Assembly: GCA_032622095.1 (NCBI GenBank)
Contig: CP136068.1
Span: forward strand, 154,033,151 to 154,097,150
Length of the DNA stretch: 64,000 nucleotides
Reading direction: 5' to 3'
DNA from: Siphonodentalium dalli
Taxonomy: Eukaryota > Mollusca > Scaphopoda > Gadilida > Siphonodentaliidae
The translations under genes and the position numbers were made by a program. Shown here one piece after another: positions 22,912 to 35,975 of the stretch. Positions within the stretch are counted from its first letter, which is position 1; each line of letters starts with the position of its first letter. A model generated the notes under the pieces. The model was not told the origin of the DNA. It saw only the letters and a list, made by a program, of their open reading frames with translations, and did not search any database.

Positions 22912-23112
22912 CCACAGGGGAGTGTCGTCAAAAACAAGTAAAAATTTAAATTAAAAAAATATATAAATTAAAAACAAGCATGTCACTAATAACAAACATA
23001 CGTAAACATATTACATCAATAGTGATGCTGTTGTTAAAGTGGCACACTCAATTTTAATTTAGAATTTTTTTATTTATATTTTTTACTCGTTTTTAATGAC
23101 ACACCCCTGTGG
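22912..23112. mobile_element. Short foldback MITE (201 bp)
   Basis: Arms of about 48 bp, starting CCACAGGGGAGTGTCGTCA and ending TGACACACCCCTGTGG, are imperfect inverses and continue into A/T-rich sequence. No coding capacity. Confidence 0.65.
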
Positions 23113-23319
23113 TTCACACATCCTCTATCACCTCATCCAGTCGTCATCATTATGTCATATCAGATATTCTAATTATTATAATTATTGTTGTTCAGGGTCA
23201 ATAAAATATTATTTTACCACTATTGTCTTATCGATCTCCATCTCATAAGTTACCAATTTATCACATTGGTTCCAGCTTCTTTCACTGGCAATAAATACAC
23301 AGAACGGCACGAGTGTGAT

Positions 23320-23426
23320 AATGGGTTTGTTGATACGGCACGAGTGCTAGCGCGGAAGGATAGAACGAGAGGACTCCGAGTTCTATCCTTCTATGATAGC
23401 ATAAGGGCCACATCGACAAACCTATT
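23320..23426. repeat. Hairpin, about 47-bp imperfect arms
   Basis: AATGGGTTTGTTGAT...GGAAGGATAGAAC pairs with GTTCTATCCTTC...ATCGACAAACCTATT around GAGAGGACTCCGA. Directly after it, AGTTGAGCTACAATATCATT matches 7711-7745, the flank of the 161-bp tandem array. Confidence 0.65.
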
Positions 23427-23619
23427 AAGTTGAGCTACAATATCATTGACACTTTCATTCAGATTTCGTTTGTCTGCATGGTAAGATTAAAACTGGCTTA
23501 CGAAAGTTTGAATAATTTGGTATCAAATTGGACTGTTCATCTTTAAATTTTCATTTCCATGTTGCATATTTTCACCTAACCCTTACTTACCAAATGGATT
23601 ATCCCACTCAGTTATAAAA

Positions 23620-23775
23620 GTATATATTGGATTGTTCTATTATCCATTTGGAGGGATGCCAATGATATATGCAGGAGCAGACGACAGCCAGATGAAATGA
23701 TACTACAAGTGCAGTAGAATTCATATTCATTGGTGGGAAATGTTTAGATAATAAGTTCAACAAACAACATATTTT
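23620..23775 (+). repeat. Dispersed repeat, copy 1
   Basis: The landmarks TCTATTAT.CATTTGGAGGGAT, ACAAGTGCAG and GGGAAATGTTTAGATAATAA recur in order at 63010-63137 and partly at 57165-57220. Confidence 0.6.
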
Positions 23776-23798
23776 AAACTTGTTATCTTAACATTTCC

Positions 23799-24053
23799 TT
23801 AACCCTTTCATGACTGCAGCTTCCTGAAATTTAGCGAAAACCCTGTGCCAATGCATTCTCTTATATATGCGAGTCGCCTGTAGGGCACCTCACATATATA
23901 AGAGAATGAATGCATTGGCCTAACAATATTTACCTTGATCTAATAAGCCAGTGCTTCTCTTTTGTATGCAAGGCTCCCTATATATAGAAGAGAATGCACT
24001 GGCACAGGTTCTTTAATGCTGCACCAGCACAGCTCCTGTCATGATAGGGTTAA
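23799..24053 (+). mobile_element. TTAA MITE, family F3, copy 1
   Basis: TTAA occurs at 23799-23802 and 24050-24053 with ends CCCTTTCATGACTGCAGC and a related inverse (CTCCTGTCATGATAGGG). It contains the hairpin cassette at 23838-23915 and a decayed second one at about 23962-24008. Outside the first six bases the ends differ from those of families F1 and F2. Confidence 0.78.
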
Positions 24054-24221
24054 GGGCACTGCTCTTCAATGAGTATTTCGTATATAAAGGGTTAAGAAAT
24101 TAATGTAGTTTGAGGGTGTTTTATTGAAGGGTATAGCATTGTGGTTGTTGGTCACAATGTTTGCGGTTCACCCTACATGTGCTCCAACGGCCACTGCAAC
24201 ATACCCCTTAATAAAACTCAC

Positions 24222-24667
24222 TTAACCCTTTACCCAACAAAATGGCCAAATAAATCTTCAACAGCCTAAAATATCTTCGGTCTGTCACAATAACACCATA
24301 CAAATATCGATATCATTGGAACTGGTTCATTGGCCACATTGTGATGGTTACAGTTATGCCCTGTGCCAATGCATTCTCTTATATATGCGAGTCGACCATA
24401 GGTCGCCTCGCATATATAAGATAATGCATTGGCCTAAACAAATTCTTTTTTTAACACTTTTAACCATTTTTTCTTACATTCTTTAACAATTTTGTAATTT
24501 TTTCTTACATTTTTTCACAATTTTTATAATATTTTTCTACATTAATTTTATCATTTTTAATATGTTAAGCCAATGCATTCTCTTATATATGCGAGGCGAC
24601 CTATGGTCGACTCGCATATATAAGAGAATGCATTGGCACAGGGCCGTTCTGTTGGGTAAAGGGTTAA
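24222..24667 (+). mobile_element. TTAA MITE, family F2, copy 1 (complete)
   Basis: TTAA occurs at 24222-24225 and 24664-24667 with ends CCCTTTACCCAACA and TGTTGGGTAAAGGG. Two full hairpin cassettes, at 24360-24436 and 24573-24642, lie in inverted orientation around AT-rich spacer. It is the clearest example of the general plan: specific end, cassette, spacer, inverted cassette, specific end. Confidence 0.88.
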
Positions 24668-24769
24668 TAAAACATACTCAAACTACATTCACTTCTTATA
24701 ATTATATAGCTTTTCCTTATTAATTGCTATAAACTCAGTTGAATTTTGTTCCTGAAATATGTCAACAGT

Positions 24770-24897
24770 TTGGATATTACACCATGCTGCACTGTAAGTT
24801 AGCCCAATATTCTACTTGTGAATTATCAATCGATTGGATATTATACCATGCCGCACTGTAAGTTAGCCCAATATTCTACCTGTGAATTATCAATCGA
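24770..24897 (+). repeat. 64-bp direct tandem duplication
   Basis: Two adjacent 64-bp units (TTGGATATTAYACCATGCYG...) differ at only a few positions. It sits in otherwise unassigned sequence. Confidence 0.85.
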
Positions 24898-26944
24898 TTA
24901 GTCTGTGGCCACGCACTTAGAAAACACGCCAAGTTGATCTATCAACAGCTTTTAGTCATCTAGGTCAATAAGGTGTGACATCGGTTTGTGTTATGGTGTG
25001 TTTTATTGGAATATGAAATGCATGACCCATTTGGCATTTGACGAATCTCAGAACAGGATTTAGGATAATATAGATAGATAGATAGCCATGTAAATATTCC
25101 TAATTGAAACTGCAGTGTGGGTCAACTGATACCCATGTCAAATGGTACTCAAGTCAAGTGATACCCTCACCGTCATAAACGGCTTAGATGTTGATTAAGG
25201 GATTGAAATGGTGACCATAAAACTGTTATCACAATTGTTACCAAGACGGTTAGATATTATAATAAACTACCACCTTCATAAGGTGACACTTCCATTTGGT
25301 CTGAGTAAACAACACTTACTATTGGCATACTTTGGAGTTAGTTCATTGGCCCGGGGATACTTCCATTTGACATTACAAAACATTTAATACTTCACTTTGA
25401 ACAGGTATCATTTTACTCAGGAAGGTGTCATTTAACTCAAGAAGAACGTATGAGTTGACTAATATTCAATTATCATTTGATTTCCATGGTGGGTATCATT
25501 GGTTTGGATATTAAATGAACCGTTCCCTCGTCATAAATATGCCACTTTTCCTAGAATGGGATTATAACGAAAATGTATGTATGCGACAGTGGAGTAATAA
25601 TATATTTTAGACAGTTTATATTTCACGATTACTATCGAGAGTTAAAATATAGGTAAGTTGAATCGCCGTTGCATGCAATGTCATATATACACACCATTCC
25701 TGCTAGATATCTTGTGTCATGCAAGTTTACACCAAAAGACGTTGACATTTTATTCACAGTTTGATTTTTCAACCAGTATTTGGTGTGAAATTTGTTGTCT
25801 TTAGACCTAAAGTTGGACATTTTCCTCCATTCGGCCAATTGATTTGACTGAAACACCAGCCACTTGGGGGAAGGGTGTTGTCTGCGAGTGGAACTTCCCG
25901 AAGGTAATGGGTCCGGTTCGCGGGGATCAGGGTTCACGCTGTCATAACTGGCCAATTTTTTTTTTAAATGGCAAAAAAAAAATTCCATTTGGCCAAACTT
26001 TTTTTTACCCCAAAATCTGCCAAAATCGGAAATCTAATTCAAAAACCCAAACTTATTTTGTAACGGGGGCTAGATGAGAATCAAATTTATAGTATGATCA
26101 TCTGCTAATTGAGTATGTGATACAGCTTAATTGGGTAACAAAAGGCACGCGTGGCAGCGCACTGTCTATAACAATGGGCGATCAAAGGCAATAAAACAAT
26201 AATGAGGATTAACACAAATGAATCCTGTGTCTGTCATAAGACCGAATGGTAGATTGTGATTATTGTCAAGTAACAATGGCGGGTTTAAAGAAGTATGTAG
26301 ACACGGAATTGGTATGGACATAATTATATAGAATGTTAGATATTAAATAAACCAAAAATATTCATTAGTGATGAGATCAGAAAATAAGGATTTAACAAAA
26401 AAATTGGCCAAATTATTTTTGCTATGCAAGTTGGACAACTTCTACACATACCCTCTAGAACCTCCCCTCCATGCACGCTTAACAACCATAATACACATGC
26501 TCTTCAAAATCAAATGCAACTGCCCCATGCTGGGATGTGAAGTTTCAGTTCATAATGACCAAATACATCGCCACACGCAGTGGTCTTTCATTATAAATAG
26601 GCCGTGACGACCAAATTAAAATGCATGTCGCCGCAGACCGTCTCTGAAATGTAATAATAGTATTTTTTTCAAAACCAATTAGGCACAGAACATTGCTATC
26701 ATAGTATGACCATAGTCGTTTACTCTTGTGTGGAATTTATAGTACATGGCACGAGTTCCGTCTTTGTTAACATGCGTCTTGAATGACCGTGTTCAAAACA
26801 TACACGATTATACCAGCTGATATACTCTACATATATGTTGTTAGCGTTATATATGACTCTATTGATTCTGATAAAATGATAGATACCTATCTGCAATTAG
26901 GATGATTACATGAATTTTATGAAACGATTTTATAGCGATTCGAT
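24898..26944. other. Intergenic, no gene recognised
   Basis: It holds a short GATA run near 25070-25085, scattered TGATACC / GGTATCA words at 25120-25500 suggesting a decayed inverted repeat, and poly-A and poly-T runs near 25955-26010. Frames up to 118 codons show no domain. Confidence 0.4.
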
Positions 26945-27745
26945 GGAGTTTGGTTATTGGATTTTGGTTATCTTATAGGATGTGAGCTACGAGTACTTTA
27001 TGCATATTTACTTCTGCAAAAATGTAAGTTTATGTAATCAGCCAACACATTGAATAGTCATTTCCATCTATAATTGGAGCAATATACAATTAGTGACGTG
27101 TGTTTCCAGTGATATATACACTGACTACATCGGTATGAGTGTTTGCACCAACACAATTACTTGCGGACACAACCGTAGAAAATGGAAGATGCCCAGTTAA
27201 TGTTTGATCTCGATGTCCAGCAATTTCCTAGCATATGTATATGACCCCCCCCCCCCCCCCTCCCGCTTTAACTTTTCGTATCTTAAAGATACGGGCGGCG
27301 TTGGCGATGGGCATGCTGTTAAAATATTCACCTCCGTCAAAAACGATTTCACGGAGTTTGGTTATCGGATTTTGGTTATCTTATAGGATGTGAGCTGCGA
27401 GTACTTTATGCATATTTACTTCTGCAAAAATGTAAGTTTATGTAATCAGCCAACACATTGAATAGTCATTTCCATCTATAATTGGAGCAATATACAATTA
27501 GTGACGTGTGTTTCCAGTGATATATGCACTGACTACATCGGTATGAGTGTTTGCACCAACACAATTACTTGCGGACACAACCGTAGAAAATGGAAGATGC
27601 CCAGTTAATGTTTGATCTCGATGTCCAGCAATTTCCTAGCATATGTATATGACCCCCCCCCCCCCCGCTTTAACTTTTCGTATCTTAAAGATACGGGCGG
27701 CGTTGGCGATGGGCATGCTGTTAAAATATTCACCTCCGTCAAAAA
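26945..27745 (+). repeat. 408-bp tandem duplication with poly-C tracts
   Basis: The unit starting GGAGTTTGGTTATYGG at 26945 repeats at 27353. The copies are nearly identical; the main difference is the length of a poly-C run (27245-27260 and 27653-27666). The second copy runs into the TTAA element at 27685-28213, and the first holds the first bases of that element, so the duplication includes an element fragment. Confidence 0.85.
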
Positions 27746-28213
27746 CCACCATAAGCAGAAATAATAGTAAAATATAGACAGACTTTGTTCTCATACCAAT
27801 CAGAAATATGGCATGAACAGTATGTTATTGTCAAATGTTTTTCCTTTGTTATGTAAACAAAAGCAAAAAACGTTACAGAACCTGGCTTTTGTTTAGATCC
27901 GGATATGGTAAACATAAAGAGCGTTATTTGTTACTGTTTTCCTGATATGGAAATAATAAAGCGCGTTTATATCATTTGTGTGTGATTAACAAATAGAATT
28001 GCGCAGTGGTGTGTAATCAGAAGCAAAACTTCTGTAACACGAGCAGGCTCTTGCTTACGAACACCATCGTACGTCTTGACGACAATATACTATTTACGCT
28101 CGGATTATTGTTTGGCATATGAACAAAACTATATATATTTTAATATTCCTTCTGTTGATGGCGATTTGAACAAATATGAATATTTCTGCAACGAACACCG
28201 CCCGTACCTTTAA
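27685..28213 (+). mobile_element. TTAA MITE, family L (Kolobok-like), copy 1
   Basis: TTAA occurs at 27685-27688 and 28210-28213 with ends AGATACGGGCGGCG and CGCCCGTACCT. The interior of about 520 bp is AT-rich and non-coding. The A/G-starting ends with a TTAA target fit Kolobok better than piggyBac. Other copies are at 28475-28977, 36695-37216 and 53307-53781. Confidence 0.82.
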
Positions 28214-28324
28214 AGTCATAATGACTAAGTGCTACATGGAGAAGAACACAATGCACATATTCATCGGACCAAGAACCCGCGTCACCAAAAATCTCTAACC
28301 CAAAGCGGTTTTTAGTTAAACATA

Positions 28325-29291
28325 TGTGACCCGCCATAGTATATCCAGTCGGAAGTCGGGATTTTTGTTACCCTGTGCCAATGCATTCTCTTACATGTAT
28401 ATATGCGAGTCGACCATAGGTCACCTCGCATATATAAGAGAATGCATTAGCCTAACAATTTTTTATCATGTTTTTTAAAGGCACGTGAGGCCTTAGTTGT
28501 CGAAAATATTCATATTTGTTCCAATCACCGTAAACAGAAAAACATTAAAACGCATACAGTTTCGTTCATATATACCATGACCATCGCGTAAACAGCATGT
28601 TATCATAAAAGATTTACTATATTTTACATAAGCAAGAGCCTGATTGTGTTACAGAAGACAGCACAATGCTGCTGGCTAATCACACATAAATGGCATAAAC
28701 GCTCTTTATTCGTTCCATATCAGGAATTCACCAACAAAGAACGCTCTTTATGTTTACCATCATAATATAAACAAACACCAGAAAAGTAACTTGTTATGCT
28801 TTTGTTTACATAACAATGGTCAAAGATATGACAATAACATACTGTTTATGCGATATTTCTTATTTGTATACGGACAAAGTCTGTCTACATTTTGTTGTTC
28901 TTTCTGTTTGTGGCGGTTTTTGACGGGTGGACATATTTTCACAGGATACCCACCGCCAAGGCCAACCGTACCTTTAAATAAATGTTTCTTACAATTTTTA
29001 GGACATAAAATAAAAACAACATCCATTACCCTGCATGGAGCCCCACACATATATAGAAGCACATAGAAGAGTGTCGTCTGCTCATGTTTGTCTGGGGCTC
29101 TGTATGGGTGAAATTATAAAATTGTTAAAGAATACAAGAACAAATTATTAAAACTGTAAAACAAATTTAGGCCAATGCATTCTCTTATATATGCGAGGCG
29201 ACCTATGGTCGACTCGCATATATAAGAGAATGCATTGGCACAGGGTAAAAAAAATCCCGAATTCCGACTGGATTTGATATGGCGGGTCACA
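28325..29291 (+). mobile_element. Family F4 MITE, copy 2, interrupted by a family L element
   Basis: Ends are TGTGACCCGCCATAGTATAT and ATATGGCGGGTCACA, with hairpin cassettes at about 28375-28450 and 29173-29243. Removing 28475-28977 restores the spacer seen in the copy at 50722-51175. Frames over the right part are repeat translations. Confidence 0.83.
28475..28977 (-). mobile_element. TTAA MITE, family L, copy 2, nested in family F4
   Basis: TTAA occurs at 28475-28478 and 28974-28977 with ends AGGCACG and CCGTACCT. The target is the TTTAAA spacer of the host MITE, which is intact at about 50858-50864 in another copy. This dates family L activity after this family F4 insertion. Confidence 0.82.
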
Positions 29292-29408
29292 TTTGTTTAA
29301 TTAAAACATATATAAACGTTTGTCTGACGGGACAAACTAGAACATGAGCTTTATAAATTCACAATGCACATTCAAAAATCAGTAATCGTTAAAAACTCAT
29401 ATTTATAA

Positions 29409-29965
29409 CAGGGGGGGGGGGGTGAAAAAAATTCTTCCGGCACGTATGCCGGGGTGGGTGGGTGGTCAAAGCCACCAACAAGCAATTTTTTCCGCAACTA
29501 AAAAAAAAAATTCCTGCTTGTTTTTAGTGTTTTGGCAATGAGTTGGGCTTCAAAACCACTTTGAATCAGTTTGAATGAGAGAAATAATGTAATTCTAACT
29601 GGTAAACTGACTGCAGGCAGTTATCGTGTTGTATTTTGTTGCAAATTTTGAAATCCAAGATGGCCGCTGGCAGCCATGTTTTTTTGGCCGAATGACCTCA
29701 AAATTACTCATTCCTATTTACATGTCCATGGTAACATCCATGATAAATAGTATGCACAGAAATTCATATACAGCTGTTTACAGTGAATTTTCCCCCGCAA
29801 ATCTCTGTTTTAGTGTTAAAAGGGGGGGTGGGTGTCAAAAAATGGTCGGAAAAAACTGCCGAAAACGGAAAAAAATTTGGCGGTGGGGGTGGGTGGGTAC
29901 AAAAAATGATCGAAAGGGAAAAAATGCCATACGTGCCTGAAATTTTTTTCCGACCCCCCCCCCTG
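29409..29965. mobile_element. hAT-like MITE with G-rich ends
   Basis: Ends CAGGGGGGG and CCCCCCCTG are followed by similar inner sequence (GGCACGTATGCC / CATACGTGCC). The 8-bp TTTATAAC is directly repeated at 29402-29409 and 29966-29973, the expected hAT duplication length. One base of the left copy could belong to either the target or the element. A reverse fragment of the 161-bp repeat lies inside at 29640-29740. Frames of 80 to 104 codons across it are translations of G-runs. Confidence 0.72.
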
Positions 29966-30018
29966 TTTATAACTGAAATTTACAAGGAAAATAGATATCG
30001 ATTGTGCCCCTCAACCAT

Positions 30019-30371
30019 TTAAAAATACATAATCCGATTTAACGCCCCTAAATTACTAATCATTCGGCTTCGGGTGTAAAAAATATTAAAGTTGAGTCGA
30101 GGAACTCTCCCATCAAAGTCCAGAGTTATCAGATTTCGAGTTTTGAAATATGTTATTGTCCGCCACTTCGAATATATGCGGCCTGGCAAATATTCGACGA
30201 ACGCCGATCGACATACTCTCCATATATACCGAATTAAGTGAACAAAATGTTGATATATAACCATTTTTGGGCAATTGGTCTATTCTGATAACTGAAGCGG
30301 AATTTCAAGAAATGTTATTGTTGTTGGAATCTAAGATATGGGGACCATCGAATCGGATTGTGTACCTTTAA
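30019..30371 (+). mobile_element. TTAA MITE, family J, copy 2
   Basis: TTAA occurs at 30019-30022 and 30368-30371 with ends AAATACATAATCCGATT and AATCGGATTGTGTACC. The interior shares GGCCTGGCAAATATTCG, GTTGATATATAACC and GTTGTTGGAATCT with the other copies. Non-coding. Confidence 0.78.
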
Positions 30372-30450
30372 TAGATATTCGTAAAATGCACAAAATCCCT
30401 TTCACTAAGTACAATAGCTACTCCAACAAACATCTTGATTATCCACTGAA

Positions 30451-33400
30451 TCAGTGGAGTAGATTAGTAAAAGAATTGTTCACTTCGTGACTAAAGCGTG
30501 AAATTTTGCACATATGTACATATTCACATACTAATTGATATTAGATATGTAGCCACGCTGAAATTTCACTTTAACCCTTCTTTTAAGGGGTTTTCCAAAT
30601 TTAAAGAGCGTTTCATGATTATATAATTTCTTAAATGTCACAATTAATCTTACCATGGAATTTGCTATTTAAAATTAGGCATATACACTATTATACAGTA
30701 AGTATGACTCTGCCAGATATAATGGAACATTTTAGGGCGAAATTGGAACTCCCCGTTCAAGATGACCGTCAAAATGGCAACCGTATGTGGAAAATTTGAC
30801 GTGTTTTGACTAATATATTCTAGACCAGTTTCTTCTGTATGGAACTGGTTCGTAAATGTGACTTTATTGTTAATTGGTCCCCGGAGCAATGAAATATGCC
30901 ATTCTTGGGACCCCAGCCACTTCCAATCCCCCAATAATTATATTTTACAGAACTCGGTATGAAATTTCACCAAAAATCTCCATTGGGATTCTAGTCCTAT
31001 TTCAACAAGAAATGAGCAGAACTGTGCAAAGTAAGTGAGGCATACTATTACTCGTGAATATTTAAACTCAATGGAACCAAAACTGTCACTTTGGCTAAAA
31101 TGGCTGTCAAAGTGGCGGCCAAAATATTGAAAATGGTAAGTATTGTCCAAGAGTGCAATGCAATCGATTAAAAGTTGTGGATGATGAATAAAATTGGCTG
31201 ATCTGTCATATATACATTGAATACTAACATTTATGATGCATCTTGGATAAGTGTTACTATTTTATTACCAAAAGTATTCTCTCAAAATTGGCCAAAACAT
31301 TTCTTTGGTGTTTATTGTTTTGATCCGTCTTAAATTCGTCACCCTGGTGTATTTTTTAGAAAAATAACATCAAGCTGGCTTGCAAAATGTCCACACAATT
31401 CGGTAGAAAAGTTTATATTTTCCAATGTATCCCGGACATTATTATCTGCTCTTCTGTAAAGATAAGCACATTGTGATTCACTTGGTTAATAAACATGTTA
31501 CTTAATCAACTGACAACTATATGTTCTATTCTGGTTGTCCCAGTACCTTATGCGGCACGACAATTTCATTTTAAATCATGCTGTATGTAATTTTGCCAAA
31601 AAAGTTTTTGAACTGGAACGAGCAGAACTCTGAAACTGAACTGAGAGGGGCATGAGTATGTGCCTACTCTGACACAAGAACACGTGGAACCATTATAGGT
31701 AAGTGGGTGTCCGACCAGGTAACACGTCTATTGTGGTAGGCGTCCCCACATCTAGCACACTAGAATGAGAAATAGCCTAAGTAATGCACTGGCAGGTGGA
31801 CCAGATGGCCTTTTAGAAAATCAAACAAGGAGATTCGCGAAAACTGCTTAATAGCATCAAGTTCTGGGCCATTGGCATCAAGATTTATTGACTAATGTCA
31901 GGAAAACCGTTTCCTCCATTGTGCACATAAAAGGCCAACAAGACGAAGAACTCTCTGACATTACCTCCCAATCGATTAACATATATTTGAATTATTATGG
32001 AAAGTGATAGCCACCAAAGGTCCAACTATACAACTCACCCAGGCCATGGCCATACAATCATGTTATATACACATAAACACCACACAAATGACCATGTAGC
32101 CACTCGCCGCTTTATACACATACACCTCACCCATAACCATACAACCATACTTGGGTTTACCCGTACATCACACACATGACTATACTGTCATGGGTCACCG
32201 TTCAGGTACACCATGTATACTCTGCACTTCACCCATGACCATATAGTCACTTCCTGTATACATATTCACCACATTTGTGATCGTACAGTCACTTTTTGTA
32301 TACATATTCGCCTCACAATTGGCCATAAAATCACTCCTTGTATATATATTTGCCACATTTAGGGCCATATATTCACTCAAGATATACATATACACTGCAA
32401 CCTTAACCATTGAGTAACTCCGGGTATACATATACACCTCACCAATGGCCATACGAGCCTTTTATATATACCAATGCCCGCACACATGGCCATTCACACA
32501 CTCCAGGCTTGAATATACTCCTCATTCGACAATTCAGCCACTTACTGTATACCCATACACAATATTCGTGGTCATAGTCACTCCTTGTTTACCAATTCAC
32601 CTCACCATTGACCATACGATCACTCCCTGTATACATATTGGCCACACCCATGGTCATATAGCCAAGAAATATATACAATGTACATACACACCCCACCAAT
32701 GCCTATTATAGATTCGCTCCAGGTATACATTGACACCTCGTAATTGACCATACATACCTTCTAGATATAGCATTACAACGCGCAGCACCTCACCATTGGC
32801 ATACAGTCACTCCCTGTATTCATTTTCTTCACACCCATGACCATATACCCACTCAAGATATGCATATACACCAACTCATGACCATAGAGTCAATCCATGT
32901 ATACATATACACCTCATCAATGGATATACCAATACGACCATTCGTACACTCCAGATTTGCATATACACATCACCCAGGACAATTCAGCCACTCTATGTAT
33001 ACTCACACACCCCATCCATGACCATACAGCTACTCTCTGTATACCTATACATCCACCAATTACAATACAGCCACGGCAGAGATGCATATACATCACATAT
33101 ACACAAAGACCACAAGTGCACTTCATATAATTTATACACACATGCCGCCAATAACCACCCAGCTATAATCCAGGTATGCATATACACTTCAACAATCATG
33201 AACGTACAGTCATTCAATGTACACCTATATACATTACATATAAGCATACAACCACTCCCTATTTATTTATTTATTCATACATCCACAGTCCCGCACATGA
33301 TCATGCAGCCAACATATGTATACATGTACATATACACCCATCCATGACAATAGTCACACAAGGTACGCATGTATATCTCAGACATGACGATACAGTCACT

Positions 33401-35030
33401 CTGTAGATACATAAACAGCACACAGATGAACATACAGCTAATATCATTATACACATACACCAATTCAATAACCATACAAACAATCCGTGTATAACTATTC
33501 ACCTCACACGTGAACATAAAGTCAACCCTTGTATACCTATACATCTCACCGTGGACACACCACCCCATCACCATATAGCCACTCCTTCGCATTATTCATG
33601 AACATACAATAACTCCATGTATAACTATTGACCTCATCTATGATCACACATTCACTCCACGGCTGCCATTTTGACATACACCATATATTAAGTTAATTTC
33701 CATGCTAATGGTCGAGAATAGCAACATAATATGGTTTCACTCAGTTCCGTTTAGACGTTCTGCCCATTTCCGTTCAAAAATATGGCCAGAGTCCCAAAAA
33801 GACATATTTGGTAAAATTCAATACTGCAGCACATCATTTAGAATGAATTTATCATGCATCAGAAGGTACAGGGATAGCAAGAGTGAAACGTGTAGTAGTC
33901 AGTGGATTAAGTAACATGATTACAATTTGCTATCTCTGGGGAACAGAATAATTATGTTTGGTATATATGTAAACAGAAATCAACTTTTTTTTGGACCAAA
34001 TTTGGTTGCCATTATAGAAGCCATCTTGTGTAATTTTGTCTAAAAACACATTAGTGTGACACATTTAAAACAGATCAAAACAATAAACATTTTTGATAGA
34101 AAAGATAGTTCCATTTACTTGAATCAATTTTCCAAACCTGAAAAGTTAATTTTTGCCAATTTTGATGTCAAGTTTGTGATAGAAAAATCCAATAATTCTA
34201 GTAATGTCAGTGGTTACATTAGTAACACTCAACCAATGTGCATCAGAAATGTTAGAATTTAATATATATAAGACAGAATAGACAATGTTATTAATCGACC
34301 ACAACTTGTAAGCGATTACATGGCATGCTGGGAAAATATTTACCTTTTCCCAGGTTTTGGTAGCGTTTTTCAGACCGTGACAATTTTGGTTCCATTGAGT
34401 TGAAATATTCATAAGCACTGGTATGCCTCACTTGGTTTGCACAATTCTGTCCATTTCTTGTTAAAATTTGACTAGAATGCAAACTGTGATTTTGGGTGAA
34501 ATTTCATACCGAGTTCTGTAAAATATAATTTTTGAGCGATTGGAAGTGGTTAGGACCTTATGAATGGCATATTTCATAGCTCCAATGATCAGTTAATATG
34601 AATAATACAAAAATAAAGTCACATATCTGAACCAGTTCTATACAGCAGAAACTGATATAAAAGATATTAGTGAAAAAACATAAACATTTTCCACTTACGG
34701 CTACCATTTTTATGGCCATCTTGGACGGGAGTTCCAATTTTACCATAAAATGTGGCATTTTATCTCGCAGAATCACACTTAATGTATGTGCCAAATTTTA
34801 AATCACATATTTCATGGTAAGATTAATTGCGACATTTAATAAATTATATAATTGCGAAACCCTCTATAAATTTGAAAACAAAAACCTTAAAAGAGGGGTT
34901 AAAGTAAAATTTCAGCGTGGCTCCATATCTAATATCAATTAGTATGTGAATATGTACATATGTGCAAATTTTCACGCTTTAGTCACAATTAGAACAATTG
35001 CCTTGAAAATTGGACTTAATCTACTCCACT
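30451..35030. mobile_element. 4.6-kb element with about 1.3-kb inverted arms
   Basis: Arms at about 30451-31700 and 33715-35030 are inverted, diverged copies. Matching landmarks are GTGGAGTAGATTA / TAATCTACTCCAC, CTAAAGCGTGAAA / TTTCACGCTTTAG, CGGTATGAAATTTCACC / GGGTGAAATTTCATACCG, and AATGGAACCAAAA / TTTTGGTTCCATT. The central part is a minisatellite (31990-33690). Frames up to 90 codons in the arms are unrecognised. It resembles a large foldback element, or an old inverted duplication that gathered satellite in its middle. Confidence 0.7.
31990..33690. repeat. Degenerate minisatellite, unit about 58 bp
   Basis: Roughly thirty loose copies of a unit built from CCATACAGTCACTCC, GTATACATATACACC and TCACCAATGACCATA. 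No two adjacent units are identical, so the array is old. The many YTHHT / MYTRS-type frames on both strands are translations of it. Confidence 0.85.
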
Positions 35031-35230
35031 AAATGTGTTCCAGATAGCAGCTATCCGAAAATCAGAAGCGACGGTTTAAAGATTACGTTAGTGATGTTTG
35101 TTCCTGTCCCCTGGCCATGTATGGCATTTGAAACACCACCATGGGACTAGCACTAATGTAATCAATGGCAGCTGCACGTACATGTGTCCAACATTTAATG
35201 TAGGAGGATTAAGGTTAGAACAGCTGCTCA

Positions 35231-35689
35231 TTAAAGATGCATAATCCGAATTAACGCTCGCAAATTACTATTTACTTGTCTTCGGGGGTAAAAAATTTGA
35301 TTGCAAGTCGAGGATCGAACTCACCCATCAAAGCTCAGAGTGATCAGATATCGGTGTTTGAAATCAATTATATTTCACCACCGATAATTTTAAGTGGCCC
35401 AATAAACAGTCGTCGAGAAGACTTTCTCTGACCAAATTGCGGATGAAGATGGATAATTTTAAAATCAAGTAACTTTTTTGTGTCAGATATTTGACAAACC
35501 GGCAAATTTCGTTGAACAAAAAGTTGATAATGAACAGGTTTTGGGCAATTTTATACTATAGTTGACTATGGTTAGCATTATTTTTTGGCAATTACACGAT
35601 TCTGATAACTGACGCGGCATTTCAATTTTTTTTGTTGTTGTTGGAATCTGATGATATGGGGACAATCAAATCGGATTGAGTACATTTAA
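35231..35689 (+). mobile_element. TTAA MITE, family J, copy 3
   Basis: TTAA occurs at 35231-35234 and 35686-35689 with ends AGATGCATAATCCGAATT and AATCGGATTGAGTACAT. It is about 100 bp longer than copy 2, with the same orientation and inner blocks. Confidence 0.75.
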
Positions 35690-35894
35690 CACTTTCGATG
35701 CATCATCATCAATTTGCTTTAAAACTTATGTACATCAGTCAGTTCGGCTAATGGCTGAGGACACACGCACACACGCATATGTTTACCAATGTTGGGTGGG
35801 GGTAAACACCCCGGTCGGCACGTCCCTGTACCCATGTGGCTTTTCTGATGCTTCTGCTGACGAGTTGCACCATGTTTCACCATGAATTGCCGCA

Positions 35895-35897
<3 letters not shown>
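35690..35897. other. Short unassigned stretch
   Basis: A 69-codon plus frame at 35676-35885 has no known domain. No other signal is seen. Confidence 0.3.

Positions 35898-35930
<33 letters not shown>
35898..35930. repeat. (AT)n microsatellite
   Basis: About sixteen AT dinucleotides in a row. Confidence 0.9.
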
Positions 35931-35933
<3 letters not shown>

Positions 35934-35975
35934 AAATTAAATTTATTTCATATATACATGTACTACAGCTGAATT

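Noticed and set aside
31990-33592. Many open frames rich in His, Thr and Tyr on both strands
   Set aside because: They are translations of a degenerate 58-bp minisatellite.
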